A stretch of 60,162 nt of DNA from an uncultured Lachnospiraceae bacterium (GTDB lineage Bacteria; Bacillota; Clostridia; Lachnospirales; Lachnospiraceae): contig CAJOQM010000031.1 in NCBI GenBank assembly GCA_905236845.1, positions 1 to 60,162 of the forward strand, read 5' to 3'. The notes under the pieces were generated by a model, which saw only the letters and a list, made by a program, of their open reading frames with translations, was not told the DNA's origin and did not search any database. How positions within the stretch are numbered: position 1 is the stretch's first letter; each line of letters starts with the position of its first letter. This document shows, in pieces, positions 35,735 to 42,977 of the stretch. The translations under genes and the position numbers were made by a program.

Positions 35735-36828
35735 AATTGCTCCATACTTTCCGTATAATTCATATATTTAACAACCATCATGGCAATCTTAAACGTTATG
35801 GCATCTTCAAATACCCGAAGGTCGAGACCTGTTTGCTTCTGCAGCTTGTCCAAGCGGTAGACCAGCGTATTTCTGTGTATATACAGCTGTCGTGCCGTCT
35901 CTGATACATTAAGGCTGTTTTCAAAGAATTTATTGATGGTGCTGACTGTTTCCTTGTCAAACCGATCCGGAGATTTCTCACCGAATATCTCCTTTATAAA
36001 CATCCTGCAAAGAGGCATGGGAAGCTGATATATAAGCCTCCCTATCCCCAGGATGCTGTAGGCTACTATCTTTCTGTCGTCAAAGAAAATCCTGCCTACT
36101 TCAAGGGCTGTTTTGCCTTCTTTGTAAGATTTTGGCACATCCTTAAGATCCGTAACGCTCGTTCCGTATGCAACATGGCGTACAGGCTCATCATCAGTCC
36201 CCCGGCGCAATGCCCGCAAGATAGAATTTCCCACTTTTTCAAGCTCTTCTTCTGAAGAATTGGAAGAGAGCTCCTTTACCAGGATCAGGCTCTTCTCATC
36301 CACCGCCGTAATAAAATCCTTGCCGGGAGAAGCCACATGCTCCCTTAAGCGCTCCATATCCTCGCCTTCTGTTTCACGGTTAGTCTCTATGATAAATACG
36401 GCTCTTTTGACATCTGCATCTATATGCAGCTTCTTGGCTCTGCTGTATATATCCACCAGAAGCAGATTTTCCATCAAAAGATTTTTTATGAAATTATCCC
36501 TGTCAAACCGCTCCTTATACGCCACAACAAGGCTTTGGAGCTGGAAGGACGCCATGCGCCCCACCATGTATGAATTGTTGTCATCTCCATCGGCAAGCAG
36601 TATAAATTCAAGATCTGCCCCATCCATGACCTTAATGAACTGACACCCGGATATAACCTGGCTTTGAGCCGCAGACCGGGCAAATCCTTTTGCCTCGTCG
36701 GTGTATTTTCCGGGATCCTCCATGGTATATGCCAAAACTTTTCCTTCCATATCCATGACGCAAAGGTCAGTCTTCGTTATCTCCTTTATTCCATCCAGCG
36801 TCGTCTGGAGAATCTGATTGGAAATCAT
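35731..36828 (-). CDS. PucR/CdaR-type transcriptional regulator
   Basis: 365 residues. The N-terminal half resembles the diacid-recognition/GAF-like sensor of CdaR proteins (MISNQILQTTLDGIKEITKTDLCVMD; the quoted run is the start). The C-terminal HTH_30 domain shows the hallmark SETARQLYIHRNTLVYRLDK. Members respond to small metabolites such as sugar diacids. Which genes it controls is unknown; its placement in front of ftsE suggests autoregulation of this unit. A GGAG site 8 bases before the ATG confirms the start, although it lies 62 bases inside the preceding gene. Confidence 0.82.
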   Translation of the reverse strand: MISNQILQTTLDGIKEITKTDLCVMDMEGKVLAYTMEDPGKYTDEAKGFARSAAQSQVISGCQFIKVMDGADLEFILLADGDDNNSYMVGRMASFQLQSLVVAYKERFDRDNFIKNLLMENLLLVDIYSRAKKLHIDADVKRAVFIIETNRETEGEDMERLREHVASPGKDFITAVDEKSLILVKELSSNSSEEELEKVGNSILRALRRGTDDEPVRHVAYGTSVTDLKDVPKSYKEGKTALEVGRIFFDDRKIVAYSILGIGRLIYQLPMPLCRMFIKEIFGEKSPDRFDKETVSTINKFFENSLNVSETARQLYIHRNTLVYRLDKLQKQTGLDLRVFEDAITFKIAMMVVKYMNYTESMEQL

Positions 36829-37525
36829 TTTCTACACTCCTTTGATGCGGGCTTATACTGTCTATCCCCATCTGTTTTGCATGTCTCTTAAATACACCCT
36901 CCGTAAAAAGCCCCGAGAGCATGGTTAAAAGTCCTTTTTTTCTCTTTCCCGCCGCATTTGCGTCAAGGGCTATAAAAAGCTTTGCGTAAATCTGATTTTT
37001 GCGTTCATTCAGGAATTTATCCAAAACAGGCGTCTCCAATATGGAAATAACCATATCGGGAACAAGAATATTTATATCATTCAAAGTCTTTTCATTAACA
37101 GACTCATCTTCACTTATAATGCCTGTTCCCGCTATGCGGATATGCCTGTAAGACTCATTCATAAATGACTCAAATTTCCCGATGCTCTCCTCATCCTCCC
37201 CGAGGATAAAGGTGCTGCGGCCGTTTCTGTAGACTCTTCGCATAAATTCCGGAAAGAATTCATGGGTCTTTATCTCGTTTAGCCGCCCGGGGGAATTTAT
37301 ACCGGCCTCTTCAAGTATCGTTCTGTCTTCCACAACGCAAAGATCTGCTTCTTCCAGAGCTTTTTTGACCTCATCATCCCTGGTTCCTTCAAGAAGCTGA
37401 TCCATGGTAACAATCCTTATCACATTCAAAGAATCATCATGAAAATACTTTTCACCTACGAGAAAAGAATCCCTCAATGAATAATTATTCAGTTGTATTC
37501 CCAAAACCGTAAGCTTTTTGACCAT
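36767..37525 (-). CDS. WecG/TagA/CpsF glycosyltransferase-like protein, divergent
   Basis: 252 residues. Parts resemble the WecG/TagA/CpsF family: GRLNEIKTHEFFPEFMRRVYRNG, quoted here as its core KTHEFFPEFMRR, then STFILGEDEESIGKFESFM, IRIAGTGIIS and a D-x-V-I-S-I-L-E-T-P segment. Classical members are about 240 residues and move N-acetylmannosaminuronic acid or ManNAc to lipid carriers. The catalytic region here is divergent, so activity is uncertain. The last 62 bases overlap the regulator gene in another frame. It is the first gene of the ftsEX unit. Confidence 0.6.
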   Translation of the reverse strand: MVKKLTVLGIQLNNYSLRDSFLVGEKYFHDDSLNVIRIVTMDQLLEGTRDDEVKKALEEADLCVVEDRTILEEAGINSPGRLNEIKTHEFFPEFMRRVYRNGRSTFILGEDEESIGKFESFMNESYRHIRIAGTGIISEDESVNEKTLNDINILVPDMVISILETPVLDKFLNERKNQIYAKLFIALDANAAGKRKKGLLTMLSGLFTEGVFKRHAKQMGIDSISPHQRSVENDFQSDSPDDAGWNKGDNED

Positions 37526-37566
37526 GGTAATCTTTTCATATTGCTATTGTGCAAACAAACGAAAAG

Positions 37567-37595
37567 ATTATATCAGAAAAGGGGATTTTTTGCAA
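37567..37595 (-). promoter_or_regulatory. Promoter of the WecG-like/ftsEX/prfB unit
   Basis: Minus-strand TTGCAA (37590-37595), a 17-base spacer and a perfect TATAAT (37567-37572). Confidence 0.82.
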
Positions 37596-37603
37596 ATATT
37601 TAC

Positions 37604-37638
37604 CAAAATAAAAACCCTTCCCCGAAAAGAGGAAGGGT
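37604..37638 (-). terminator. Terminator of the first NlpC/P60 gene
   Basis: An 8-bp stem, ACCCTTCC (37614-37621) with GGAAGGGT (37631-37638), followed on the minus strand by TTTATTTT. Confidence 0.88.
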
Positions 37639-37655
37639 CTTAATAAATTCAAATA

Positions 37656-38942
37656 TTATGAGAAGATACGTCTTACGGAAACGATTGACTTGTAGTGAAG
37701 AGAGCTGTATGTAATGCCGTACTTCGAGCCGAGGGCGCTTATGATAGAGCCGCCGCCGACGTAGATTCCTACGTGTCCGCTATAGCAAACGATATCTCCT
37801 GCCTGGATGTCATCAACATCAACGGAAGATCCTACGCTCCTCATTGAAGAAGAGCTGTGGGGAAGGCTTACTCCGAATGCAGCATATACGCTCATAACAA
37901 AGCCGGAGCAGTCGCATCCGTTTGTAAGGGAAGTACCGCCGTATACATAAGGATTGCCTGCAAACTGGCACGCATATGAAGCAACTGCCGATCCGCTCTT
38001 TCCTGATGCAGCTTTGTATGTCTTTCCGGAAGACTTGCTGCTTGAAGATGATGATGAGCTTGAGCTGCTTGAAGAAGATGAGCTTGAAGATGCTGCCGCC
38101 GCAGCTGCTGCAGCTTCTGCTTCAGCCTCTGCCTGTGCTGCCGCTTCCTCAGCCGCAATCCTTTCAGCCTGCTCTTCTACAGTCTCGCCTGAGCTGTAAA
38201 CAGTATCAACAGTCACATAATCAGCGCTGACATATCCGTCACCGTCCTTAGTGCCTACATATACCCAACCGTTATCCTGAACCTCTCCTACATAAAGACC
38301 GTCGCCTTCTTCTACAAGAGTGATAACCTCTGCATCCTCGTCATCGCTTTTGCGGACATTTAATGAATCTGCCGTAACCGTAGCAACCTTTGTGCCTGCG
38401 GATGTAATAGCATCCTCATCGCCTACCGTCACATAATCAGCGCTGACCCAGCCTGTTACATTGCCGGATGTTATCTGATACCAGCCTTCTGCTGAATCCG
38501 TAACGGTAAATACATTGTTATTGTAAAGATAACCTACGATATCACTGTCTGTATTAGCTTCGCTTCTGACGTTTACGGAATCTTCAACCGTAGTAACGCC
38601 CATTGTCGAATAATCAACCGCATCGCCTGAAGCATCGGCAGTACTATCCGCTGCCGCATCCTGTGAAGCTTCTTCGGTCTGTGCTTCTGCCTGCGCAGTT
38701 TCTTCTGCGGCAGCTGCCTCATCGTTTGTATCTTCAGCTGCAGAAGCAACTGTGCTTGCAAGTACCTTTGACGCACCTGCTGCAGAATCAGTCTGTGACG
38801 CCTGGGCTATAGTCTCGGCCAGGGCTCCTGTAGCACCTGTTGACGTCTCTGCTGCAAACGCTGTGAATCCCTGTGATCCGCTGAACGCAACCGCTGCCGC
38901 CATAATACATGCTGCTGCCCTGTTCGCTACTTTTCTATGCAT
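37656..38942 (-). CDS. Secreted SH3b-SH3b-NlpC/P60 peptidoglycan hydrolase
   Basis: 428 residues. It has a signal peptide (about 1-31), an Ala/Glu/Thr-rich region, two SH3b domains (about 115-172 and 185-245) for wall binding, a linker of Glu/Ala followed by a poly-Ser run, and a C-terminal NlpC/P60 endopeptidase (about 315-428). The catalytic Cys (NGCDCSGFVM) and His (SGHVGIYVG) are present, but the third residue, normally His in an IHA-type motif, reads SIISALG. Family members cleave D-Glu-diaminopimelate bonds. It has its own promoter, terminator and WalR-like boxes, so it is a monocistronic wall-remodelling gene. Confidence 0.9.
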   Translation of the reverse strand: MHRKVANRAAACIMAAAVAFSGSQGFTAFAAETSTGATGALAETIAQASQTDSAAGASKVLASTVASAAEDTNDEAAAAEETAQAEAQTEEASQDAAADSTADASGDAVDYSTMGVTTVEDSVNVRSEANTDSDIVGYLYNNNVFTVTDSAEGWYQITSGNVTGWVSADYVTVGDEDAITSAGTKVATVTADSLNVRKSDDEDAEVITLVEEGDGLYVGEVQDNGWVYVGTKDGDGYVSADYVTVDTVYSSGETVEEQAERIAAEEAAAQAEAEAEAAAAAAAASSSSSSSSSSSSSSSSSSKSSGKTYKAASGKSGSAVASYACQFAGNPYVYGGTSLTNGCDCSGFVMSVYAAFGVSLPHSSSSMRSVGSSVDVDDIQAGDIVCYSGHVGIYVGGGSIISALGSKYGITYSSLHYKSIVSVRRIFS

Positions 38943-38981
38943 GATAACCTCCGTTAAATTAAAGCAAATTATTTCGCATTT

Positions 38982-38998
38982 ATTACAAATTTATTACA
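38982..38998 (-). promoter_or_regulatory. WalR-like box in the leader of the first NlpC/P60 gene
   Basis: On the minus strand TGTAAT-AAATT-TGTAAT, an exact match to the WalR (YycF) consensus TGTWAH-N5-TGTWAH. It lies a few bases after the inferred transcription start, where WalR binding represses in known cases. Confidence 0.6.
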
Positions 38999-39010
38999 AC
39001 TTCTTGCACG

Positions 39011-39039
39011 ATACTAACACATTCAGTTAAGTATGTCAA
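39011..39039 (-). promoter_or_regulatory. Promoter of the first NlpC/P60 gene
   Basis: Minus-strand TTGACA (39034-39039), a 17-base spacer and TAGTAT (39011-39016). The start is expected near 39004. Confidence 0.82.
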
Positions 39040-39091
39040 CCCAAAAACCTTGCAAAGGTGTGCTTCTTATTAACAAATTGTCTGTAAATTT

Positions 39092-39108
39092 ATTTCACAT
39101 TTATTACA
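39092..39108 (-). promoter_or_regulatory. Second WalR-like box upstream of the promoter
   Basis: TGTAAT-AAATG-TGAAAT on the minus strand, one mismatch from the WalR consensus, about 50 bases upstream of the -35 box and overlapping the Nudix stop codon. An almost identical 20-base stretch occurs around the downstream box. Confidence 0.4.
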
Positions 39109-39757
39109 CATTTACATTGTTTCCCCAGCCAAAGATTTCTTCATACATGGAAATAAAATTCCTGACAATAGCGGCAGTAGCTCCCCATACCGTCCGCTCG
39201 CCGTTTTCATAAAAATACATATTATGCTTTCTCTTTCGGAATTTATAATTTCTCCCGCCGTATATCAGATCATACGGAAAATCTTCGGGAGGAATATTTT
39301 CCAAAGAGGTCTGCCAGGCTTTGGGTGGATTATTTCTAAACCATTCAACGGATATTGAAAATGTCTCATGAACTTCTTCTTTGGAAAAAGTCCCCTCATA
39401 TCCTTCGATAATCCCGGCAAAGGGGTGAATAATCCTCTGACCGGGTCCTAACACCTTGTCTGCAGGTCCCAGCATTTCTATAGAAGAAACAGGCACAAGA
39501 AGCTCTTCTGCTGTCTCCCTTAAGGCAGCTTCTAAAGGCTCTTCACCCGTCTCCACCCTTCCTCCGGGAAGGCATATATCCCCGGGCTGGACGTCAAGGT
39601 CAAGAGCCCGGCGCTCAAACAGGATTTCCCAGGATTTATCTTCACTATAAATAAGAGGAATCAGCACTGCCGACTCCCCTGTTTTTTCCGGTGAGCGCGG
39701 AACACGATCGCTCCAGCTCTTTTTCATTAATTCAATATCTTTTATTCTGTCCGTCAT
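39104..39757 (-). CDS. Nudix hydrolase, CoA-pyrophosphatase type
   Basis: 217 residues from the ATG at 39755-39757, chosen for the AAGGAT site upstream; a longer frame overlaps the flavoprotein gene. The Nudix box GGRVETGEEPLEAALRETAE plus ELLV is intact (Glu residues of REtaEEll bind Mg2+). The preceding LIYSEDKSWEILFERRA and LDVQPGDICLPGG match NUDT7/YeaB-like CoA diphosphatases, which cut CoA to 4'-phosphopantetheine and 3',5'-ADP. It ends the secA-suf-flavoprotein unit; no terminator is obvious. Confidence 0.85.
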   Translation of the reverse strand: MTDRIKDIELMKKSWSDRVPRSPEKTGESAVLIPLIYSEDKSWEILFERRALDLDVQPGDICLPGGRVETGEEPLEAALRETAEELLVPVSSIEMLGPADKVLGPGQRIIHPFAGIIEGYEGTFSKEEVHETFSISVEWFRNNPPKAWQTSLENIPPEDFPYDLIYGGRNYKFRKRKHNMYFYENGERTVWGATAAIVRNFISMYEEIFGWGNNVNV

Positions 39758-39761
39758 TATT

Positions 39762-41201
39762 TTATCCTTGATTCTTAATCTCCATGGCTGCAGTCTCCCC
39801 TGCGATCCTTCCGGAATTAAGGGCAAATCCGAAGCCGTGGCCGCTCATATTTACATTGTAAATATCCGCATCCGCTCCGCCGAAATCAACTCCCGCCGCA
39901 AAGAGATTTTCCACGGGAAGCTGATCTTTGTCAAGGGCGTTGAAATATTCATCCACACGGATACCTCCGTGTGTAATAAGCATATCAACCCCTGCTTTTA
40001 CGCAGTAGAAAGGCCCGTCCTTCATTTCATGAAGATATCTTATGTCTTTTGCAAAGAGTTTATCCCGTCCTCCCATGCAGAACGTATTGTATTCCCAGAT
40101 CTCATCTTCAAGGTCTTCAAGCTTAACGCCCATAAAGTCCGCTATTCCCGAAAGGTCACTAGCCTTGCACAAAGTGCCGTCCTTTTGGGCAGCTTCTATT
40201 TCACTTTGAAGCTTGCTTTCCGCATCTTCAGGGATATGGATAAGCTCTATCATATCCCTGCCGTCCCTTAATGTCCGCTGTATCATAGCCTCATTAAAGA
40301 AAACGTAAACAACAGCCCCGGGTTGACGGAGAGCGGCATTTGCAGCAAGAGCAAAATTATATACGATACCCTCATCACAAAAGCGCTTTCCGAAGGAATT
40401 AAGCCAGACATTATAAGGCTTTCCCAAAAGAAGGTTTAAGGGCGCATGACCTGTTATCTTGGGGGAAGCCATTTCCATGGTAAAATTCCCCTCTATATCA
40501 GCTCCTGCTTCCTTTGCCATGCGAAGACCGTCGCCTTTGCTTAACATACCCACATTATGAGCGATACGCTCCGGGTCATACTCCGGAAGATATTCCTTTA
40601 TCATCTCTTCGTTTCCCGCAAAGCCGCCGGAACATATGATTACCTTTCCTGCCGTAACTTCAATATCTTCTCCGTCTTTTGGAGAAAGCACAGCACCGGT
40701 TACCTTCTTTCCATCCGTAATAAGGCTCTTTGCGGGAGTCGCTGTTCTTATGTCAACCCCTCGTTCCCTGCAAACTCTTTCGAGAGTGCGCATAACCACA
40801 CGGCCTGCGTTCTCTTTGGGGGAGGTAATGTGGAAAACCTCGGGGTTTTGGTTTGGGATATGATGCACCACATCATAAAACTCAACTCCCATATCCATAA
40901 GCCACTTTATGGTATCTCCACTTTTTTCAATAAGAGCACGGATTATCCTGCCGTCTATCTTCCAATGGGAATAGTTCATGCAATCCCGGAAAACCTCGTC
41001 TTTATCCGCAAATATAAGCTTTTGCTTCTGGATGGGGCTGCCTACAGCAAAAATCCCCCTGGGAAAAAGTCCGTTGCCGCCGACAGAACCCTTGCTTTCT
41101 GCTACCATGACTTTAACATTCTGCTCGGAAGCTGCGGCTGCGGCTGCCATCCCCGAAGCTCCGCCGCCGATTACAAGTATATCTGTCTTTACTTTTTCCA
41201 T
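39762..41201 (-). CDS. FAD-dependent fumarate-reductase-like flavoprotein
   Basis: A 479-residue FAD_binding_2 oxidoreductase. The dinucleotide fold DILVIGGGASGMAAA opens it, and GSVGGNGLFPRG, CSGGFAGN, HGGIRVDEYFNALD and the final GFGFALNSGRIAGE follow in the usual order. It has neither the FMN-binding domain nor the haem domain of soluble fumarate reductases, and no signal peptide, so it is cytoplasmic. Related enzymes reduce fumarate, urocanate or ketosteroids; the substrate is not identifiable here. It lies 33 bases after sufBD, and its own Fe-S need is nil. Confidence 0.85.
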   Translation of the reverse strand: MEKVKTDILVIGGGASGMAAAAAASEQNVKVMVAESKGSVGGNGLFPRGIFAVGSPIQKQKLIFADKDEVFRDCMNYSHWKIDGRIIRALIEKSGDTIKWLMDMGVEFYDVVHHIPNQNPEVFHITSPKENAGRVVMRTLERVCRERGVDIRTATPAKSLITDGKKVTGAVLSPKDGEDIEVTAGKVIICSGGFAGNEEMIKEYLPEYDPERIAHNVGMLSKGDGLRMAKEAGADIEGNFTMEMASPKITGHAPLNLLLGKPYNVWLNSFGKRFCDEGIVYNFALAANAALRQPGAVVYVFFNEAMIQRTLRDGRDMIELIHIPEDAESKLQSEIEAAQKDGTLCKASDLSGIADFMGVKLEDLEDEIWEYNTFCMGGRDKLFAKDIRYLHEMKDGPFYCVKAGVDMLITHGGIRVDEYFNALDKDQLPVENLFAAGVDFGGADADIYNVNMSGHGFGFALNSGRIAGETAAMEIKNQG

Positions 41202-41234
41202 AGTGACCTCCTTAATTTATGGGGCGACTTTAAA

Positions 41235-42152
41235 TTACGAAAGAAATCCCTTTATTATCATCTCTTCGGCCTCAGCTTCACTAAGTCCAAGGCTCATAAG
41301 CTTCATAAGCTGGTCGCCTGCGATCTTGCCAATGGCTGCTTCATGGATAAGCTGCGCATCCACGTGTTTTGCGGTAAGAGCGGGGGTCGCCACGATGATT
41401 CCCCTGTCCATGATGATGGAGTCGCATTCCGCATGACCCGAGCATGGTGCATTACCCGACAGGGAGATAGTAACCTCCTGGCGGCTGTCGTCCCTGGCAA
41501 CGCCCCGGCTTATGATATCGGCCTTTGCTCCTTCTTCATCCATATCTACGGTCATCTTTGCCACGGCGTTCTGCTGTCCTGTCGTCATAAGACTGTCGTG
41601 AATGGTAAGGGATGCGCCTTTTTTAAGACGGGCCACAGTGATGCGCTCCGTATCGTCGATTCCGGCTATCTGGGAAGTTTCCATATTCATAAAGGAATCT
41701 TCTTCCATATATACTTCGGTAGTAGGATTCATGAACCGCTTACCCCTGCCGTTTCCCTCGCCGTAATGCTTTTCTATATAACGGACACGACTGTCCTTCT
41801 CAAGATGAAAGGCATGGATACCGTCGTGGGAGGAATCCTCATCGCCGCAGTTGCTGATGCCGCATCCTGCGATAATGGTAACGTCCGCCCCTTCCCCGAT
41901 ATAAAAATCGTTGTAGACCATATCCTTAAGGCCGCTTTCAGATACCACAACGGGGATATGTACGCTTTCATTCTTTGTACCGGGCTTTATGATAATGTCG
42001 ATCCCGGGCTTATCTTCCTTCGTTACTATCTCGATATTTGCGGAGGAATTCCTGGCAGCGCTCTTTCCGTTTGCGCGGATATTGTATGCGCCTACGGGAA
42101 GGGCATCAAGCTCTGCAACCTGCTTAAGGAGGCTCTTTTCTATTTCATTCAT
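41235..42152 (-). CDS. SufB/SufD-family Fe-S scaffold protein (single SufBD)
   Basis: 305 residues of the SufBD beta-helix core, clearly shorter than SufB (about 470). The family tail SRGVARDDSRQEVTISLSG, quoted as SRGVARDDSRQ, leads into CSGHAECDSIIMD (candidate cluster-ligand cysteine), EAAIGKIAGDQLMKLMSLGLSEAEAEEMI, quoted in part, which is the SufBD C-terminal signature. It forms a complex with SufC, which overlaps it by 4 bases. No sufD, sufS or sufU is nearby, matching the two-gene SufC-SufB (SMS-type) systems of anaerobes. Confidence 0.9.
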   Translation of the reverse strand: MNEIEKSLLKQVAELDALPVGAYNIRANGKSAARNSSANIEIVTKEDKPGIDIIIKPGTKNESVHIPVVVSESGLKDMVYNDFYIGEGADVTIIAGCGISNCGDEDSSHDGIHAFHLEKDSRVRYIEKHYGEGNGRGKRFMNPTTEVYMEEDSFMNMETSQIAGIDDTERITVARLKKGASLTIHDSLMTTGQQNAVAKMTVDMDEEGAKADIISRGVARDDSRQEVTISLSGNAPCSGHAECDSIIMDRGIIVATPALTAKHVDAQLIHEAAIGKIAGDQLMKLMSLGLSEAEAEEMIIKGFLS

Positions 42153-42910
42153 AATGCCCCCTCCTTTGCGTCTGTCTGGTTGAAGTCTGCATACTTTTCG
42201 TCCAGCACGGAACAGCCCGCATTTGTAAGCATGCCGTTTTTCAGGTTCTCTATCACCTTTTCCCTGGTATCATACTGCACGACCTCGCCGTCTTTCATAT
42301 ATATGATCTTGTCGGCGATATCGAGGATTCTCTCCTGATGGGAAATAATCACTATGGATCCCGACGTCTTTTCATATAGCTTCTCGAAAACACGGATAAG
42401 ACTCTGGAAACTCCAAAGATCTATTCCCGCTTCCGGCTCGTCAAACAAAGAAAGCTCCGTCCCCCGGGCTGCTGTCATGGCGATTTCTATGCGCTTCATC
42501 TCGCCTCCGGATAAGGTATCGTTAAGCTCGCGATCCTTATAATCCTTGGCGCAAAGCCCTACTTCGCTAAGGATTGAACAGGCTTCGTTCAGCTTAAGGT
42601 CGTGCTCCTTTCCCGCAAGCCCCATAAGGTCTTTTACCTTGAGTCCCTTGAAGTGGACAGGCTGCTGAAAGGCATAGCTTATCCCCAGGTTTGCCCTTTC
42701 GTTTACGGGCATATGGGTAATATCCGTACCGTTAAAAAGGATTTTGCCTGATGTGGCTTCATATATACCTATAATAAGCTTCATCAAAGTGGATTTTCCC
42801 GATCCGTTTGGACCTGTCACCGCAACAAACCTGTCTTCAATCATAAGATTTATATCTTTTAATATTTTGTTCCCTTCTGCTTCAAAGCAGACGTTTTGCA
42901 ATTCAAGCAT
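42149..42910 (-). CDS. sufC: Fe-S cluster assembly ATPase SufC
   Basis: A 253-residue ABC-type ATPase, cytoplasmic, that powers the SufBD scaffold. It shows Walker A GPNGSGKSTLMKLI, Q-loop AFQQPVHFKG (typical SufC), signature LSGGEMKRIEIA, Walker B LSLFDEPEAGIDLW and a switch His in IISHQERIL. It overlaps the SufBD start by 4 bases and lies 67 bases after secA. Confidence 0.94.
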   Translation of the reverse strand: MLELQNVCFEAEGNKILKDINLMIEDRFVAVTGPNGSGKSTLMKLIIGIYEATSGKILFNGTDITHMPVNERANLGISYAFQQPVHFKGLKVKDLMGLAGKEHDLKLNEACSILSEVGLCAKDYKDRELNDTLSGGEMKRIEIAMTAARGTELSLFDEPEAGIDLWSFQSLIRVFEKLYEKTSGSIVIISHQERILDIADKIIYMKDGEVVQYDTREKVIENLKNGMLTNAGCSVLDEKYADFNQTDAKEGAL

Positions 42911-42977
42911 TATGTAAACCTCTTTGCCGGTGCGCCATCCGTACCTGCGTCGTATCTTGCGGCGCCGTTATCCGGCA

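Noticed and set aside
38090..38200. Open frames rich in Gln/Leu or Ala/Ser around the poly-Ser linker
   Set aside because: They are frame shadows of the low-complexity linker of the NlpC/P60 gene.
40557..42338. A 593-codon open frame on the plus strand
   Set aside because: It lies opposite the conserved flavoprotein and SufBD genes, its translation resembles nothing, and it has no promoter or ribosome binding site; it is an antisense shadow.
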